From: an uncultured bacterium
GTDB lineage: Bacteria > Armatimonadota > UBA5829 > DSUL01
Direction: 5' to 3'
NCBI GenBank assembly: GCA_937967775.1
Contig: CALCJH010000158.1
Span: 1-6,484, forward strand
Length of the DNA stretch: 6,484 bases
In this document: positions 1-6,484 of the stretch, piece by piece
How positions within the stretch are numbered: position 1 is the first letter of the stretch
Layout: each line of letters opens with the position of its first letter
The notes under the pieces: generated by a model
What the model was told of the DNA's origin: nothing
Databases searched by the model: none
Seen by the model: the letters and a program-made list of their open reading frames with translations, nothing else
Position numbers and translations under genes: made by a program

Positions 1-525
1 GATATTGCGGTGCCGCAGCACCACGCCTTTGGGCTCGCCCGTGGTCCCGGACGTGAAGAGGATCTGCGCCACGCTGTCCGGAGAGACCCGGCCGGGGGTG
101 TAGTCCTCCTCCTGGGAGGCTTGCGGCCCGAGCACCTCTTCCAGACGCTCCACCGGGACAGCGCCGAAGTCGTGCCCACGGGAGGAGGTAGCCAGGATGA
201 CCTTCGCCTCCGTGAACCTGGTGATGCGGTCCACAAAGTCCGGCGTGTTCTGGACCATCATCGGAACGGCCGCCGCGCCCAGCAGCTGACACCCCCAGAA
301 CGCCGCGACCCAGTAGGGGGAGTTCGCCGCCCAGATGACTACCCGGTCTCCCTCACCGACTCCCCGGCGCTGGAGCAGCGCAGCAGCCCGCCGGGACATC
401 CGCCCGATGTCGCCGTACGTGAAGCGCAGGGCGCGCAAACCCGGACGCCAGATGTGGGATGTCCGGGAAGCGTACCGCGTGGAAGCGGCTTCGATGAGCG
501 CAGCCAGTGTCTCCGTGTAGATCAT
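1..525 (-). CDS. AMP-dependent acyl-CoA synthetase/ligase, N-terminal part (cut by window edge)
   Basis: Read on the minus strand from ATG at 525-523, the frame is open for exactly 175 codons to the window edge. It is the N-terminal part of an ANL-superfamily adenylating enzyme, which activates a carboxylic acid with ATP and transfers the acyl group to CoA. Seen directly: FTYGDI at residues 35-40; a GVGEGDRVVIWAANSP segment at 55-70 followed by a hydrophobic helix ending LLGAAAVP (81-88); and the family P-loop TSGTTGEPKG at 158-167, followed by VVLRHRNI. The adenylate-binding YGxTE motif and the C-terminal catalytic lysine domain would lie outside the window. The overall look is FadD-like (medium- or long-chain fatty acid), but substrate specificity cannot be read from this part. 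An AGGAG lies 11 nt upstream of the ATG, a slightly long spacing; an in-frame TTG (552-550) is a less likely start. The gene is transcribed divergently from the FAD oxidoreductase. Confidence 0.93.
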   Translation of the reverse strand, partial: MIYTETLAALIEAASTRYASRTSHIWRPGLRALRFTYGDIGRMSRRAAALLQRRGVGEGDRVVIWAANSPYWVAAFWGCQLLGAAAVPMMVQNTPDFVDRITRFTEAKVILATSSRGHDFGAVPVERLEEVLGPQASQEEDYTPGRVSPDSVAQILFTSGTTGEPKGVVLRHRNI

Positions 526-538
526 GACGCGGCGGGCT

Positions 539-562
539 CCTGTCTCCCGCAACAGGGGAGAC
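539..562. repeat. Overlapping inverted repeats near the synthetase start
   Basis: GTCTCCC (542-548) and GGGAGAC (556-562) form a perfect 7-bp inverted repeat with a 7-nt spacer. A second dyad, CCTGT (539-543) with ACAGG (552-556), overlaps it. The element lies 14 nt upstream of the synthetase ATG and overlaps its likely ribosome binding site (AGGAG, minus strand, 541-537). It could be an operator or an mRNA hairpin that hides the binding site. There is no U-run, so it is not a terminator. Function is inferred from position only. Confidence 0.4.
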
Positions 563-661
563 CAGAGTTGAGTTCCCCCCGGCGGAGGCGCTCTCCTTCC
601 CGTGCTCCCTGCAGGTAAGAAGCACCTCCCGTGTGGAAGTAGTCAGCGAGAGAGCACACCT

Positions 662-681
662 GCGCCGGAGGGGTCCGGCGC
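662..681 (+). promoter_or_regulatory. Perfect 8-bp GC-rich hairpin just upstream of the FAD oxidoreductase RBS
   Basis: GCGCCGGA (662-669) and TCCGGCGC (674-681) are exact reverse complements separated by a GGGG loop. T661 and G682 could add a wobble pair. The stem ends one base before the AAGGAG ribosome binding site at 683-688, leaving that site single-stranded beside a strong stem. In the mRNA it could stabilise the 5' end or affect ribosome loading. In DNA it could be an operator. It lacks a U-run, so it is not an intrinsic terminator. Confidence 0.5.
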
Positions 682-682
682 G

Positions 683-688
683 AAGGAG
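683..688 (+). promoter_or_regulatory. Ribosome binding site that selects the TTG start of the FAD oxidoreductase
   Basis: AAGGAG is followed by a 6-nt spacer (ACCGGC) and TTG at 695. This is a near-ideal Shine-Dalgarno and spacing, whereas the upstream in-frame GTG at 602 has none. It is the main reason for choosing the TTG start. Confidence 0.7.
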
Positions 689-694
689 ACCGGC

Positions 695-2989
695 TTGCTG
701 AGGGAACCCGAAACGGACCGGCGTGTCCTGAGGACGGAGCGCATCGAGGCCGATCTGGTGGTGGTCGGCGGAGGGATGGCAGGCGTCTGCTGTGCCATCA
801 CAGCGGCGCGCGCCGGGGTCCGGGTGGCGCTGGTGCAGGACCGACCGGTGCCGGGAGGCAACGCCTCCAGCGAAGTGCGCCTCTGGATCCAGGGGGCCAC
901 GTGTCACGGCCACAGCAATAACCGTTGGGCGCGCGAAGGAGGAGTGCTGGACGAGATCCTGGTGGAGAACACTTTCCGCAATCCGGAAGGCAACCCCGTA
1001 CTGTTCGACACTGTCCTGCTGGAGAAGCTTTCGGAAGAACCTAACATCCGCTTGCTGCTGAACACGGCTGCATTCGATGTGGCCAAGCGCTCGAAGGATG
1101 AGATCGCAAGCGTCCGGGCGTTCTGCAGCCAGAATTCCACCCTGTATGAGCTCCACGCGCCGCTGTTCTGCGACGCTTCGGGGGATGGCATCATAGGATA
1201 CCTCTCCGGCGCGGCCTTCCGGATGGGAGCCGAAGCACCGGAAGAGTTCGGAGAGAAGTTCGCTCCTTCCAGGGAATACGGCGAGCTGCTGGGGCATTCG
1301 ATCTATTTCTACAGCAAAGATGCCGGGCGACCCGTGAAGTTCATCCCTCCATCCTTCGCGCTGGATGACATCACGAAGATCCCTCGCTTCCACAGCTTTA
1401 ACGCCCAGACCTACGGCTGCCGCCTCTGGTGGATCGAATACGGCGGTCGGCTGGACACCGTGCACGACACGGAAGCCATAAAGTGGGAACTGTGGAGGGT
1501 GGTCTACGGCGTCTGGAACTACATTAAGAACTCCGGCAACTTCCCCGAGGCCGAGAACCTGACGCTGGAGTGGGTGGGACTGATTCCCGGAAAGCGCGAG
1601 AGCCGCAGGTTCGAAGGGCCGTATATGCTGCGGCAGCAAGACATCGTGGAGCAACGGGAACACCCGGACGCGGTCTCATATGGAGGATGGTCCATTGACC
1701 TGCATCCGGCGGACGGTGTATTCAGCGAGCTGCCGGGCTGCACGCAATGGCATTCCCGGGGAGTGTATCAGATACCTTACCGCTGCCTGTACAGCAGAAA
1801 CATCCGCAACCTGTTTCTTGCCGGACGGATCATCAGCGCTACGCATGTGGCCTTCGGCTCCACCCGGGTCATGGCCACCTGCGCCCACTCCGCCCAGGCG
1901 GTGGGAATGGCGGCAGCGCTTTGCATCCGGGACGGGCTCAAGCCCGGAGACCTGACATCCCCGGAGCGGATGCGCGAACTGCAGGTGCGGCTGATGCGCG
2001 CCGGGCAGTATATTCCTGGCCTACGGCTGGATGACCCGGACGATCTGGCGCGCACTGCGTCCCTCCGGGCATCCAGCGAACTGGTCCTTACGGGTCTTCC
2101 GGGTGACGGCGATACACTTCCACTGGACCGGCCGGCGGCGCTGCTCATACCTCTTCCGGCCGGACCGGTTCCCGAGTTCACCTTCACGGTGGACGCCACG
2201 AACGATACCACGGCGCGCGTGGAGCTGCGCGCCAGCCTGAAGCCGGGCAACCATTCTCCCGATGTCATTCTCGAAACGGTCAGCGTTCCCGTGCGCTCCG
2301 GCAGGGCGCAGAGCATCCGGGCGCGCTTCGAGACAGCGCTGAGCGAGGACCGGTATGCCTTCATCGCTCTGGCGGCGAACAATGCCCTGTCCCTGCACCT
2401 CTCGGGACAACGGCTGACAGGGGTTCTGACGGTGCGTCCCCGCTTAGTTCAGGCGCCGCAGGGGGATATGGGGGTCGAAACGTTTGAGATCTGGAGGCCG
2501 GATCCGCGGCCCGGCGGGAAGCTGCCCGCGTTCCGTGTGGAACCGGGCATCGCCCTGTTCGTGCCGGCGAATGTCACGAACGGCGTGGCGCGTCCAACGA
2601 CCAGCCCAAACGGATGGCTGCCGGAATTCGATGACGATGACCCGTGGCTGGAGCTCGAATGGGATGAGCCGCAGGAGATCCGACAGATAGATCTCTCCTT
2701 CGACACGGATTTCGAACACGCGATGGCGACGGTGCTTGTGGGACATCCGGAACGGGCGATGCCCTTCTGCGTGAAGGATCTCCGGATCGTTGACGAAGCC
2801 GGTCGGACAGTGGCGGCGATCCGGGATAACCACCAGACGCGGCGGCGTATAGTCTTGTCCGAACCGGCGCGGACCCGTAAGCTGAGAATCGAGGACATCC
2901 GGGCGAACGGCGACTGCCCGCCTGCCCTGTTCGAGGTGCGCTGCTACCGGGAGCCGGTGGTCACTGTGACGCGGCGACGGGAGTCGTGA
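695..2989 (+). CDS. FAD-dependent oxidoreductase with C-terminal beta-rich (discoidin-like) region
   Basis: A 764-residue flavoprotein when started at TTG 695; a GTG at 602 would add 31 residues but lacks a ribosome binding site. Seen: a Rossmann dinucleotide fold DLVVVGGGMAG at residues 20-30; ALVQDRPVPGGNASSE (45-60), typical of the FAD_oxidored (PF12831-like) family; the inner FAD motif DASGDG at 160-165; and the C-terminal FAD signature LFLAGRIISATHVAFGSTRV at 373-392, which closes the flavin domain at about 440. Residues from about 465 to 590 look like a beta-sandwich. Residues from about 615 to 757 resemble an F5/8 type C (discoidin) fold, with NVTNGVARP at 626-634, W641 and alternating strands after WLELEW. 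No signal peptide or membrane segment is visible, so the protein is probably cytoplasmic. The reaction and substrate are unknown; members of this family often sit near carbohydrate-degradation genes, but nothing here confirms that. The gene is divergent from the acyl-CoA synthetase and ends 188 nt before sucA. Confidence 0.88.
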   Translation: MLREPETDRRVLRTERIEADLVVVGGGMAGVCCAITAARAGVRVALVQDRPVPGGNASSEVRLWIQGATCHGHSNNRWAREGGVLDEILVENTFRNPEGNPVLFDTVLLEKLSEEPNIRLLLNTAAFDVAKRSKDEIASVRAFCSQNSTLYELHAPLFCDASGDGIIGYLSGAAFRMGAEAPEEFGEKFAPSREYGELLGHSIYFYSKDAGRPVKFIPPSFALDDITKIPRFHSFNAQTYGCRLWWIEYGGRLDTVHDTEAIKWELWRVVYGVWNYIKNSGNFPEAENLTLEWVGLIPGKRESRRFEGPYMLRQQDIVEQREHPDAVSYGGWSIDLHPADGVFSELPGCTQWHSRGVYQIPYRCLYSRNIRNLFLAGRIISATHVAFGSTRVMATCAHSAQAVGMAAALCIRDGLKPGDLTSPERMRELQVRLMRAGQYIPGLRLDDPDDLARTASLRASSELVLTGLPGDGDTLPLDRPAALLIPLPAGPVPEFTFTVDATNDTTARVELRASLKPGNHSPDVILETVSVPVRSGRAQSIRARFETALSEDRYAFIALAANNALSLHLSGQRLTGVLTVRPRLVQAPQGDMGVETFEIWRPDPRPGGKLPAFRVEPGIALFVPANVTNGVARPTTSPNGWLPEFDDDDPWLELEWDEPQEIRQIDLSFDTDFEHAMATVLVGHPERAMPFCVKDLRIVDEAGRTVAAIRDNHQTRRRIVLSEPARTRKLRIEDIRANGDCPPALFEVRCYREPVVTVTRRRES

Positions 2990-2996
2990 CGGGAGT
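2976..2996 (+). repeat. 9-bp direct repeat straddling the stop codon of the FAD oxidoreductase
   Basis: GACGGGAGT occurs at 2976-2984 and again at 2988-2996, with a 12-nt period. The first copy codes for part of the terminal Arg-Arg-Glu-Ser, and the stop codon TGA (2987-2989) runs into the second copy. It looks like a small slippage duplication at the gene end. No function is evident. Confidence 0.45.
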
Positions 2997-3107
2997 TGCG
3001 GACCTTCTAGAGAGCGTTAGGAGTGACAGGCAGGAGCGGACCTGGAACGTGGCGGCCCCAGGCGCGGGTAAGTCATGATGCCAGATAATCGCGAATGCCT
3101 TGCGATA

Positions 3108-3145
3108 GCTTCGAGGCGGGAGGCGCACCTGCTTCGAGAGGCGCA
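3108..3145 (+). repeat. Imperfect tandem direct repeat in the sucA leader
   Basis: GCTTCGAG occurs at 3108-3115 and 3131-3138, a 23-nt period of about two helical turns. GAGGCGCA occurs at 3120-3127 and 3138-3145. The second unit is a shortened copy of the first, missing about five bases between the two blocks. The element lies between the GATAAT box (3084-3089) and the sucA start. It could be a pair of regulator-binding sites on the same face of the helix, or a neutral tandem duplication. Confidence 0.4.
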
Positions 3146-3147
3146 AC

Positions 3148-3175
3148 GGACCGGCTGGACCGGCCGGAAGGGAAG
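3148..3175 (+). promoter_or_regulatory. sucA: Short repeat, small hairpin and ribosome binding site of sucA
   Basis: GGACCGGC is repeated at 3148-3155 and 3157-3164. CCGGC (3151-3155) can pair with GCCGG (3163-3167), a 5-bp stem with a 7-nt loop, which ends directly before the purine-rich ribosome binding site AAGGGAAG (3168-3175). The binding site serves GTG 3178 with a short spacer or ATG 3184 with a longer one, so it does not decide between them. The layout echoes the hairpin plus binding site of the FAD gene, but the stem is short and could be chance. Confidence 0.35.
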
Positions 3176-3177
3176 TT

Positions 3178-6039
3178 GTGGAGATGGCTGCACATCAGGA
3201 ACCGCTGAACGCTCTCAGCGTAGCCTATGAAGAAGCGCTGTATGCGCAGTATCTGCAAGATCCGTCATCAGTGCCGGAGGACTGGAGGCGGTACTTCGAT
3301 CAGCTGGCGTCGGGCAACGGCGGGGCGGCGGCGTTCCGCGAGGGGCCGTCTTTCCGCCCATCCTCACTTTTCAATCCCCCGTCGGCAGGCGGAAACGGCG
3401 CATCCGCCCTGGAGATGGCCTACAAGCAGGACCGTCTGGACGAGATGATCCGGGCGTTCCGGGTGCGAGGGCACACCTGCGCCCGTCTGAGTCCGCTGGA
3501 TGAACGCCACCCGGAGGAGTGCATCATCCGCCCCGAGGACTACGGGTTCACGGAAGCCGACATGGACCTCAAGTTCTCCACGCGCACCATCCACGGCCCG
3601 GACATGCGTCCGCTGCGGGAGATAGTCCAGCGGATGCGCAACACCTACTGCCGCTCCATCGGTGTGGAGTTCATGCACATCTCCGATCTCGGCATCCGCA
3701 CCTGGCTGCAGACGCGGATGGAGAGCACAGAGAACCGCCTGCCCATGGACACCGGGCAGCAGGTGCGCATCCTGACCCGGCTGACAGACGCAATCATCTT
3801 CGAGGAGTTCATCCAGAAGAAGTTCCTGGGGGCAAAGAGTTTCTCGCTGGAGGGAGCGGAGAGTCTGATCCCCCTGCTGGACCTTGCCATCGAGAGCGCG
3901 GGAGAGCACGGCGTCAAGGAGATCGTCATCGGAATGGCGCACCGCGGCCGCCTGAACGTTCTGGCGAACATCCTGGGCAAAAGCCCCCGGGAGATCTTCC
4001 GCGAGTTCGAGGACATGGACCCGGACCTCTACAGCGGCGGCGGTGATGTGAAGTACCATCTGGGCTATCACAACGACTGGATCACATCCACGGGGAAGGA
4101 GATCCATCTGGCGCTGTGCTTCAACCCGAGCCATCTGGAGTTCGTCAACCCTGTGGCGCTCGGGCGGACGCGGGCGAAGCAGGAGCGTCTGGGCGACCAT
4201 GAGCGCGAGCGTTACGTGGTCATCCTGATCCACGGGGATGCGGCCATTGCCGGTGAGGGCATCGTCCAGGAGACCCTGAATCTGAGCCAGCTGGAACCGT
4301 ACACCACGGGAGGCACCATCCACGTAGTGGTGAACAATCAGATCGGGTTCACCACGCCTCCTGAACAGGGACGTTCCGGCGTGTATGCGACGGACATCGC
4401 CAAGATGCTGCAGGTGCCGATCTTCCACGTCAACGGGGAAGATCCAGAAGCCGTGGCGCAGGTGGTGAAGCTGGCGATGGAGTTCCGCAAGGAGTTCAAG
4501 CGGGACGTTGTCATTGACATGTATTGCTACCGGCGCCGGGGACACAACGAAAGCGACGAGCCATCCTTCACCCAGCCGCTGATGTACAAGATCATCGAAA
4601 AGCGTAAGTCCGTCCGGGACGCTTATCTTGAGCGGCTGTTGAAGCTGGGCGGCATCACCAAGGAGCAGGCGGATCAGATTGCCGAGGCGCGCAGACAGGA
4701 GCTGGAAAAGGAGCTGTCGGAGGTCCGCTCCAAGAAGAAGCAGAAGGCCGACGAGCCTCCGCGGCCCAGCATACTGGGCCGCGTATGGAGCAACTACGTG
4801 GGCGGGCCGGAATCCGGGGTGCCGGATGTGGACACCGGTTTCGACCGGCAGTATTTGGCCGTCCTGCTGGACCGGCTGACGCACATCCCGCGGGATTTCA
4901 ACCCGCACCCTAAGATCCAGCGTTTCCTGGAAAACCGGCGGGAGATGGCCCGCGGGGAGCGGCCTCTGGACTGGTCGGCGGGCGAGGCGCTGGCCTTCGC
5001 CACCCTGGCGGTGGAGCGCTACCCGGTGCGTCTGACCGGACAGGACAGCGAGCGGGGCACGTTCAGCCACCGGCACGCCGTCCTGCACGATGTGACCAAC
5101 GGAGACCGCTTCTTCCCGTTCATGCACCTCTCGGAGGATCAGGCTCCGGTTCACATCCACAACAGCCCCCTTTCAGAGGCGGGCGTGCTGGGATTCGAGT
5201 ACGGCTACAGCATCGCATACCCGGATGCTCTGGTGATGTGGGAGGCGCAATTCGGAGACTTCTGCAACGCGGCGCAGGTGATCGTGGACCAGTTCATCAC
5301 CAGCGCGGAGGACAAGTGGCGCAGCCTGTCGGGACTGGTACTGCTGCTGCCACACGGGTTCGAGGGGATGGGTCCGGAGCACTCCAGCGCGCGGCTTGAG
5401 CGATTCCTGATGCTGGCGGCAGAGGACAATATACAGGTCACCTACCCCACCACTCCGGCGCAGTTCTTCCACCTGCTGAGGAGGCAGGTGCACCGTCCCT
5501 GGCGGAAGCCCTTGATTGTGATGACCCCAAAGAGTCTTCTGCGGCACCCTGAGGTGATCTCGTCGCTGGACGACCTGGGTTCGGGCCGCTTCCGGCGTGT
5601 GCTGCAGGATCCGCGTTTTTCCCGGCGCAAGAAGGTGAGCCGTGTGCTTCTCTGCACAGGCAAGGTATACTACGACCTTGACAAGGCCAGGGTTGACCTG
5701 GGGCGGGACGACCTGGCCATCGTACGGCTGGAGCAGCTCTATCCGTTCCCGCACGAGGAGCTCCAGAAGACGCTCTCGGTGTTCCCGGAAGGAACGAAAG
5801 TGGTGTGGACGCAGGAAGAACCGGAGAACATGGGAGCGTGGCGCTACCTGAAAGTCACGTTCGGGGACAATCTCTACGGCCGGCACCCGCTTTCGTGCGT
5901 CTCCAGGCCACCCTCGGCCAGCCCGGCAACAGGGTCTGCGAACTATCATCATATTGAAACGGAGCGGCTCGTGCAGGAGGCCGTGCTGGGAGAAGGGGAG
6001 CAGGCGGGCCCGCTTCCCGCGATGCATAAGCTGCACTAA
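3178..6039 (+). CDS. sucA: 2-oxoglutarate dehydrogenase E1 component (thiamine diphosphate-dependent)
   Basis: Complete at 953 residues, close to the usual 930-950 of the family. It decarboxylates 2-oxoglutarate with thiamine diphosphate and passes the succinyl group to the lipoyl arm of E2, in the cytoplasm. Seen in order: the E2-contacting N-terminal segment [17 protein letters not shown] near residues 14-30; [11 protein letters not shown] at 252-262 with active-site H255; DVKYHLGYH at 290-298; NPSHLE at 316-321; the ThDP/metal motif GDAAIAGEG (353-361) through NNQIGFTT (386-393); GHNESDEP at 455-462; a lysine-rich stretch at 519-523; the pyrimidine-binding domain with [13 protein letters not shown] (621-633) and [14 protein letters not shown] (665-678), where E667 is probably the glutamate that activates the cofactor; and a C-terminal SASPATGS typical of the family. 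No key residue is missing. The start is GTG 3178 or ATG 3184, differing by two residues. The end is a double stop, TAA TAG. It is followed 18 nt later by sucB. Confidence 0.97.
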   Translation: MEMAAHQEPLNALSVAYEEALYAQYLQDPSSVPEDWRRYFDQLASGNGGAAAFREGPSFRPSSLFNPPSAGGNGASALEMAYKQDRLDEMIRAFRVRGHTCARLSPLDERHPEECIIRPEDYGFTEADMDLKFSTRTIHGPDMRPLREIVQRMRNTYCRSIGVEFMHISDLGIRTWLQTRMESTENRLPMDTGQQVRILTRLTDAIIFEEFIQKKFLGAKSFSLEGAESLIPLLDLAIESAGEHGVKEIVIGMAHRGRLNVLANILGKSPREIFREFEDMDPDLYSGGGDVKYHLGYHNDWITSTGKEIHLALCFNPSHLEFVNPVALGRTRAKQERLGDHERERYVVILIHGDAAIAGEGIVQETLNLSQLEPYTTGGTIHVVVNNQIGFTTPPEQGRSGVYATDIAKMLQVPIFHVNGEDPEAVAQVVKLAMEFRKEFKRDVVIDMYCYRRRGHNESDEPSFTQPLMYKIIEKRKSVRDAYLERLLKLGGITKEQADQIAEARRQELEKELSEVRSKKKQKADEPPRPSILGRVWSNYVGGPESGVPDVDTGFDRQYLAVLLDRLTHIPRDFNPHPKIQRFLENRREMARGERPLDWSAGEALAFATLAVERYPVRLTGQDSERGTFSHRHAVLHDVTNGDRFFPFMHLSEDQAPVHIHNSPLSEAGVLGFEYGYSIAYPDALVMWEAQFGDFCNAAQVIVDQFITSAEDKWRSLSGLVLLLPHGFEGMGPEHSSARLERFLMLAAEDNIQVTYPTTPAQFFHLLRRQVHRPWRKPLIVMTPKSLLRHPEVISSLDDLGSGRFRRVLQDPRFSRRKKVSRVLLCTGKVYYDLDKARVDLGRDDLAIVRLEQLYPFPHEELQKTLSVFPEGTKVVWTQEEPENMGAWRYLKVTFGDNLYGRHPLSCVSRPPSASPATGSANYHHIETERLVQEAVLGEGEQAGPLPAMHKLH

Positions 6040-6040
6040 T

Positions 6041-6049
6041 AGGAAGAGG
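6041..6049 (+). promoter_or_regulatory. sucB: Ribosome binding site of sucB
   Basis: AGGAAGAGG begins inside the second in-frame stop after sucA. Its GAGG ends 8 nt before the ATG at 6058, a standard spacing. No promoter or terminator fits in the 18-nt gap, which supports a sucAB operon. Confidence 0.7.
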
Positions 6050-6057
6050 CGGTCGCT

Positions 6058-6484
6058 ATGGCGGTTGAACTGGCAGTGCCCGAAGTGGGCGAATCCATCA
6101 CCGAGGTCCAGATCGGTCAGTGGCTGAAGCAGGAGGGCGAGCAGGTCCAGGTGGACCAGGGAGTGGTGGAGATCGAGAGCGACAAGGCCACCCTGGAGGT
6201 GCCCGCTCCAGTGACGGGTGTCATCTCGCGGGTGCTGAAGAAGGCGGGAGAGACCGCGAAGGTGGGCGAGGTGATCGCCTATCTGGAGGAAACGACGGCT
6301 GCTGCTGTCCCGTCGGAAGAGAAGGCGGCGCCGCAGGCTGCGCCTCCGCCGCCCCCGGAGTCGGAAGCGCGGGCAGTTGAAGCAACCCCGGACTCAAAAG
6401 GCGCTCAAGCTCCTGCACAGGAGGAGCCTTTCGTAATGCCCGCAGCCCGGCGAGCCCTGGAGCAGGCCGGGCTGGAGCCATCGG
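6058..6484 (+). CDS. sucB: Dihydrolipoyllysine-residue succinyltransferase E2, N-terminal part (cut by window edge)
   Basis: The first 142 codons of the E2 core of the 2-oxoglutarate dehydrogenase complex, which carries succinyl groups on a swinging lipoyl arm and transfers them to CoA. Seen: a single lipoyl domain at residues 2-78, opening VPEVGESITEVQIGQWLK, with the lipoylated lysine K43 in ESDKATLEVPAP (40-51); a flexible Ala/Pro/Glu-rich linker at 79-123 with five prolines at 96-100; and the start of the peripheral subunit-binding domain, MPAARRALEQAGLEPS (127-142), which holds E3 and/or E1. The catalytic acyltransferase domain with its HHxxxD-type motif lies beyond the window. The GES-type opening and position after sucA favour the succinyl- over the acetyltransferase. 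The linker reads as coding, without frameshift. E3 (lpd) may follow downstream but cannot be seen. Confidence 0.96.
   Translation, partial: MAVELAVPEVGESITEVQIGQWLKQEGEQVQVDQGVVEIESDKATLEVPAPVTGVISRVLKKAGETAKVGEVIAYLEETTAAAVPSEEKAAPQAAPPPPPESEARAVEATPDSKGAQAPAQEEPFVMPAARRALEQAGLEPS

Larger units (their letters stand above)
526..694. other. Divergent intergenic region between acyl-CoA synthetase and FAD oxidoreductase
   Basis: This 169-nt gap separates two divergent starts, so it should hold promoters for both directions. I see no convincing -35/-10 pair on either strand. TTGAGT at 568-573 (plus strand) is the best -35-like box but has no matching -10. The structured elements I can support are the inverted repeat at 539-562 and the hairpin at 662-681, listed separately. 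The frame of the FAD gene stays open upstream to a GTG at 602, but that codon has no ribosome binding site, so I treat 602-694 as leader rather than coding. Confidence 0.6.
2990..3177 (+). other. Intergenic leader upstream of sucA
   Basis: This 188-nt gap has no convincing gene and no terminator-like hairpin with a U-run for the FAD gene. A GATAAT box at 3084-3089 matches five of six bases of the sigma-70 -10 consensus, but no good -35 lies 16-18 bp upstream, so a promoter for sucAB here is only plausible. The 3' half carries the imperfect direct repeats at 3108-3145 and a small hairpin just before the ribosome binding site. The gap length suggests sucA has its own promoter, although read-through from the FAD gene cannot be excluded. 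Confidence 0.5.

Noticed and set aside
10..618. A 202-codon open frame on the plus strand
   Set aside because: It is the shadow of the minus-strand acyl-CoA synthetase, which has an unmistakable TSGTTGEPKG motif in its own frame.
602..694. GTG at 602 as the start of the FAD oxidoreductase
   Set aside because: No ribosome binding site precedes it. The extra 31 residues are low-complexity and unlike the family N-terminus, while TTG 695 has AAGGAG at ideal spacing.
353..1663. A 436-codon open frame on the minus strand, spanning the FAD gene start and the synthetase start
   Set aside because: It overlaps two recognisable genes in other frames (the synthetase at 1-525 and the FAD motifs from 752 onward) and has no family motifs of its own.
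3041..3062. CCTGG/CCAGG hairpin as a terminator of the FAD gene
   Set aside because: The stem is only 5 bp with a 12-nt loop and no following U-run.
3075..3230. A 51-codon frame starting ATG ATG in the sucA leader and overlapping the sucA start
   Set aside because: There is no ribosome binding site before it and no recognisable motif, and it overlaps sucA by about 50 nt. A regulatory leader peptide cannot be excluded but is unsupported.
3364..5160. A 598-codon open frame on the minus strand, opposite sucA
   Set aside because: It is antisense to a fully canonical SucA. Its translation is Arg/Leu/His/Val-rich with no domain I recognise, as expected from the opposite strand of GC-rich coding DNA.
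5173..6036. A 287-codon open frame on the minus strand, opposite the end of sucA
   Set aside because: It is antisense to the conserved pyrimidine-binding and C-terminal domains of SucA, and its translation shows no family motif.
6298..6430. Proline/alanine/glutamate-rich low-complexity stretch as a possible repeat or frameshift
   Set aside because: It is the normal flexible linker between the lipoyl and subunit-binding domains of E2. The frame continues cleanly into the binding-domain motif.

Overview
This is a GC-rich bacterial chromosomal window. It holds four protein genes, two of them cut by the window edges, and no RNA genes, mobile elements or CRISPR arrays that I can see. GTG and TTG start codons behind purine-rich ribosome binding sites, together with a two-part 2-oxoglutarate dehydrogenase, point to a free-living respiring bacterium. 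The FAD oxidoreductase subfamily is one I associate with Armatimonadota, Planctomycetota, Verrucomicrobiota and similar phyla. The taxonomic guess is inference with low confidence.

Layout: (1) Positions 1-525, minus strand, carry the first 175 codons of an AMP-forming acyl-CoA synthetase, cut off just after its ATP-binding P-loop. (2) Positions 526-694 form a divergent intergenic region. It contains an inverted repeat close to the synthetase start and a perfect 8-bp GC-rich hairpin directly before the ribosome binding site of the next gene. (3) Positions 695-2989, plus strand, encode a 764-residue FAD-dependent oxidoreductase with a C-terminal beta-rich extension that includes a discoidin-like segment. 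Its substrate is unknown. (4) Positions 2990-3177 form a leader region with short imperfect direct repeats and a weak promoter-like box. (5) Positions 3178-6039, plus strand, encode sucA, the complete E1 subunit of 2-oxoglutarate dehydrogenase. (6) From 6058 to the window end, plus strand, lies the start of sucB, the E2 dihydrolipoyl succinyltransferase: the lipoyl domain, a Pro/Ala linker and the beginning of the E1/E3-binding domain.

sucA and sucB are 18 nt apart and almost certainly co-transcribed; together they perform the oxidative decarboxylation of 2-oxoglutarate to succinyl-CoA in the TCA cycle. The shared E3 (lpd) is not in the window. The FAD oxidoreductase is on the same strand but separated by 188 nt, with no obvious metabolic tie. 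The acyl-CoA synthetase is transcribed away from it. The gene content is mostly ordinary central metabolism. The least-explained items are the substrate of the FAD enzyme, its TTG start beside a hairpin, and the repeat-bearing leader of sucA. I found no convincing novel multi-gene system here.
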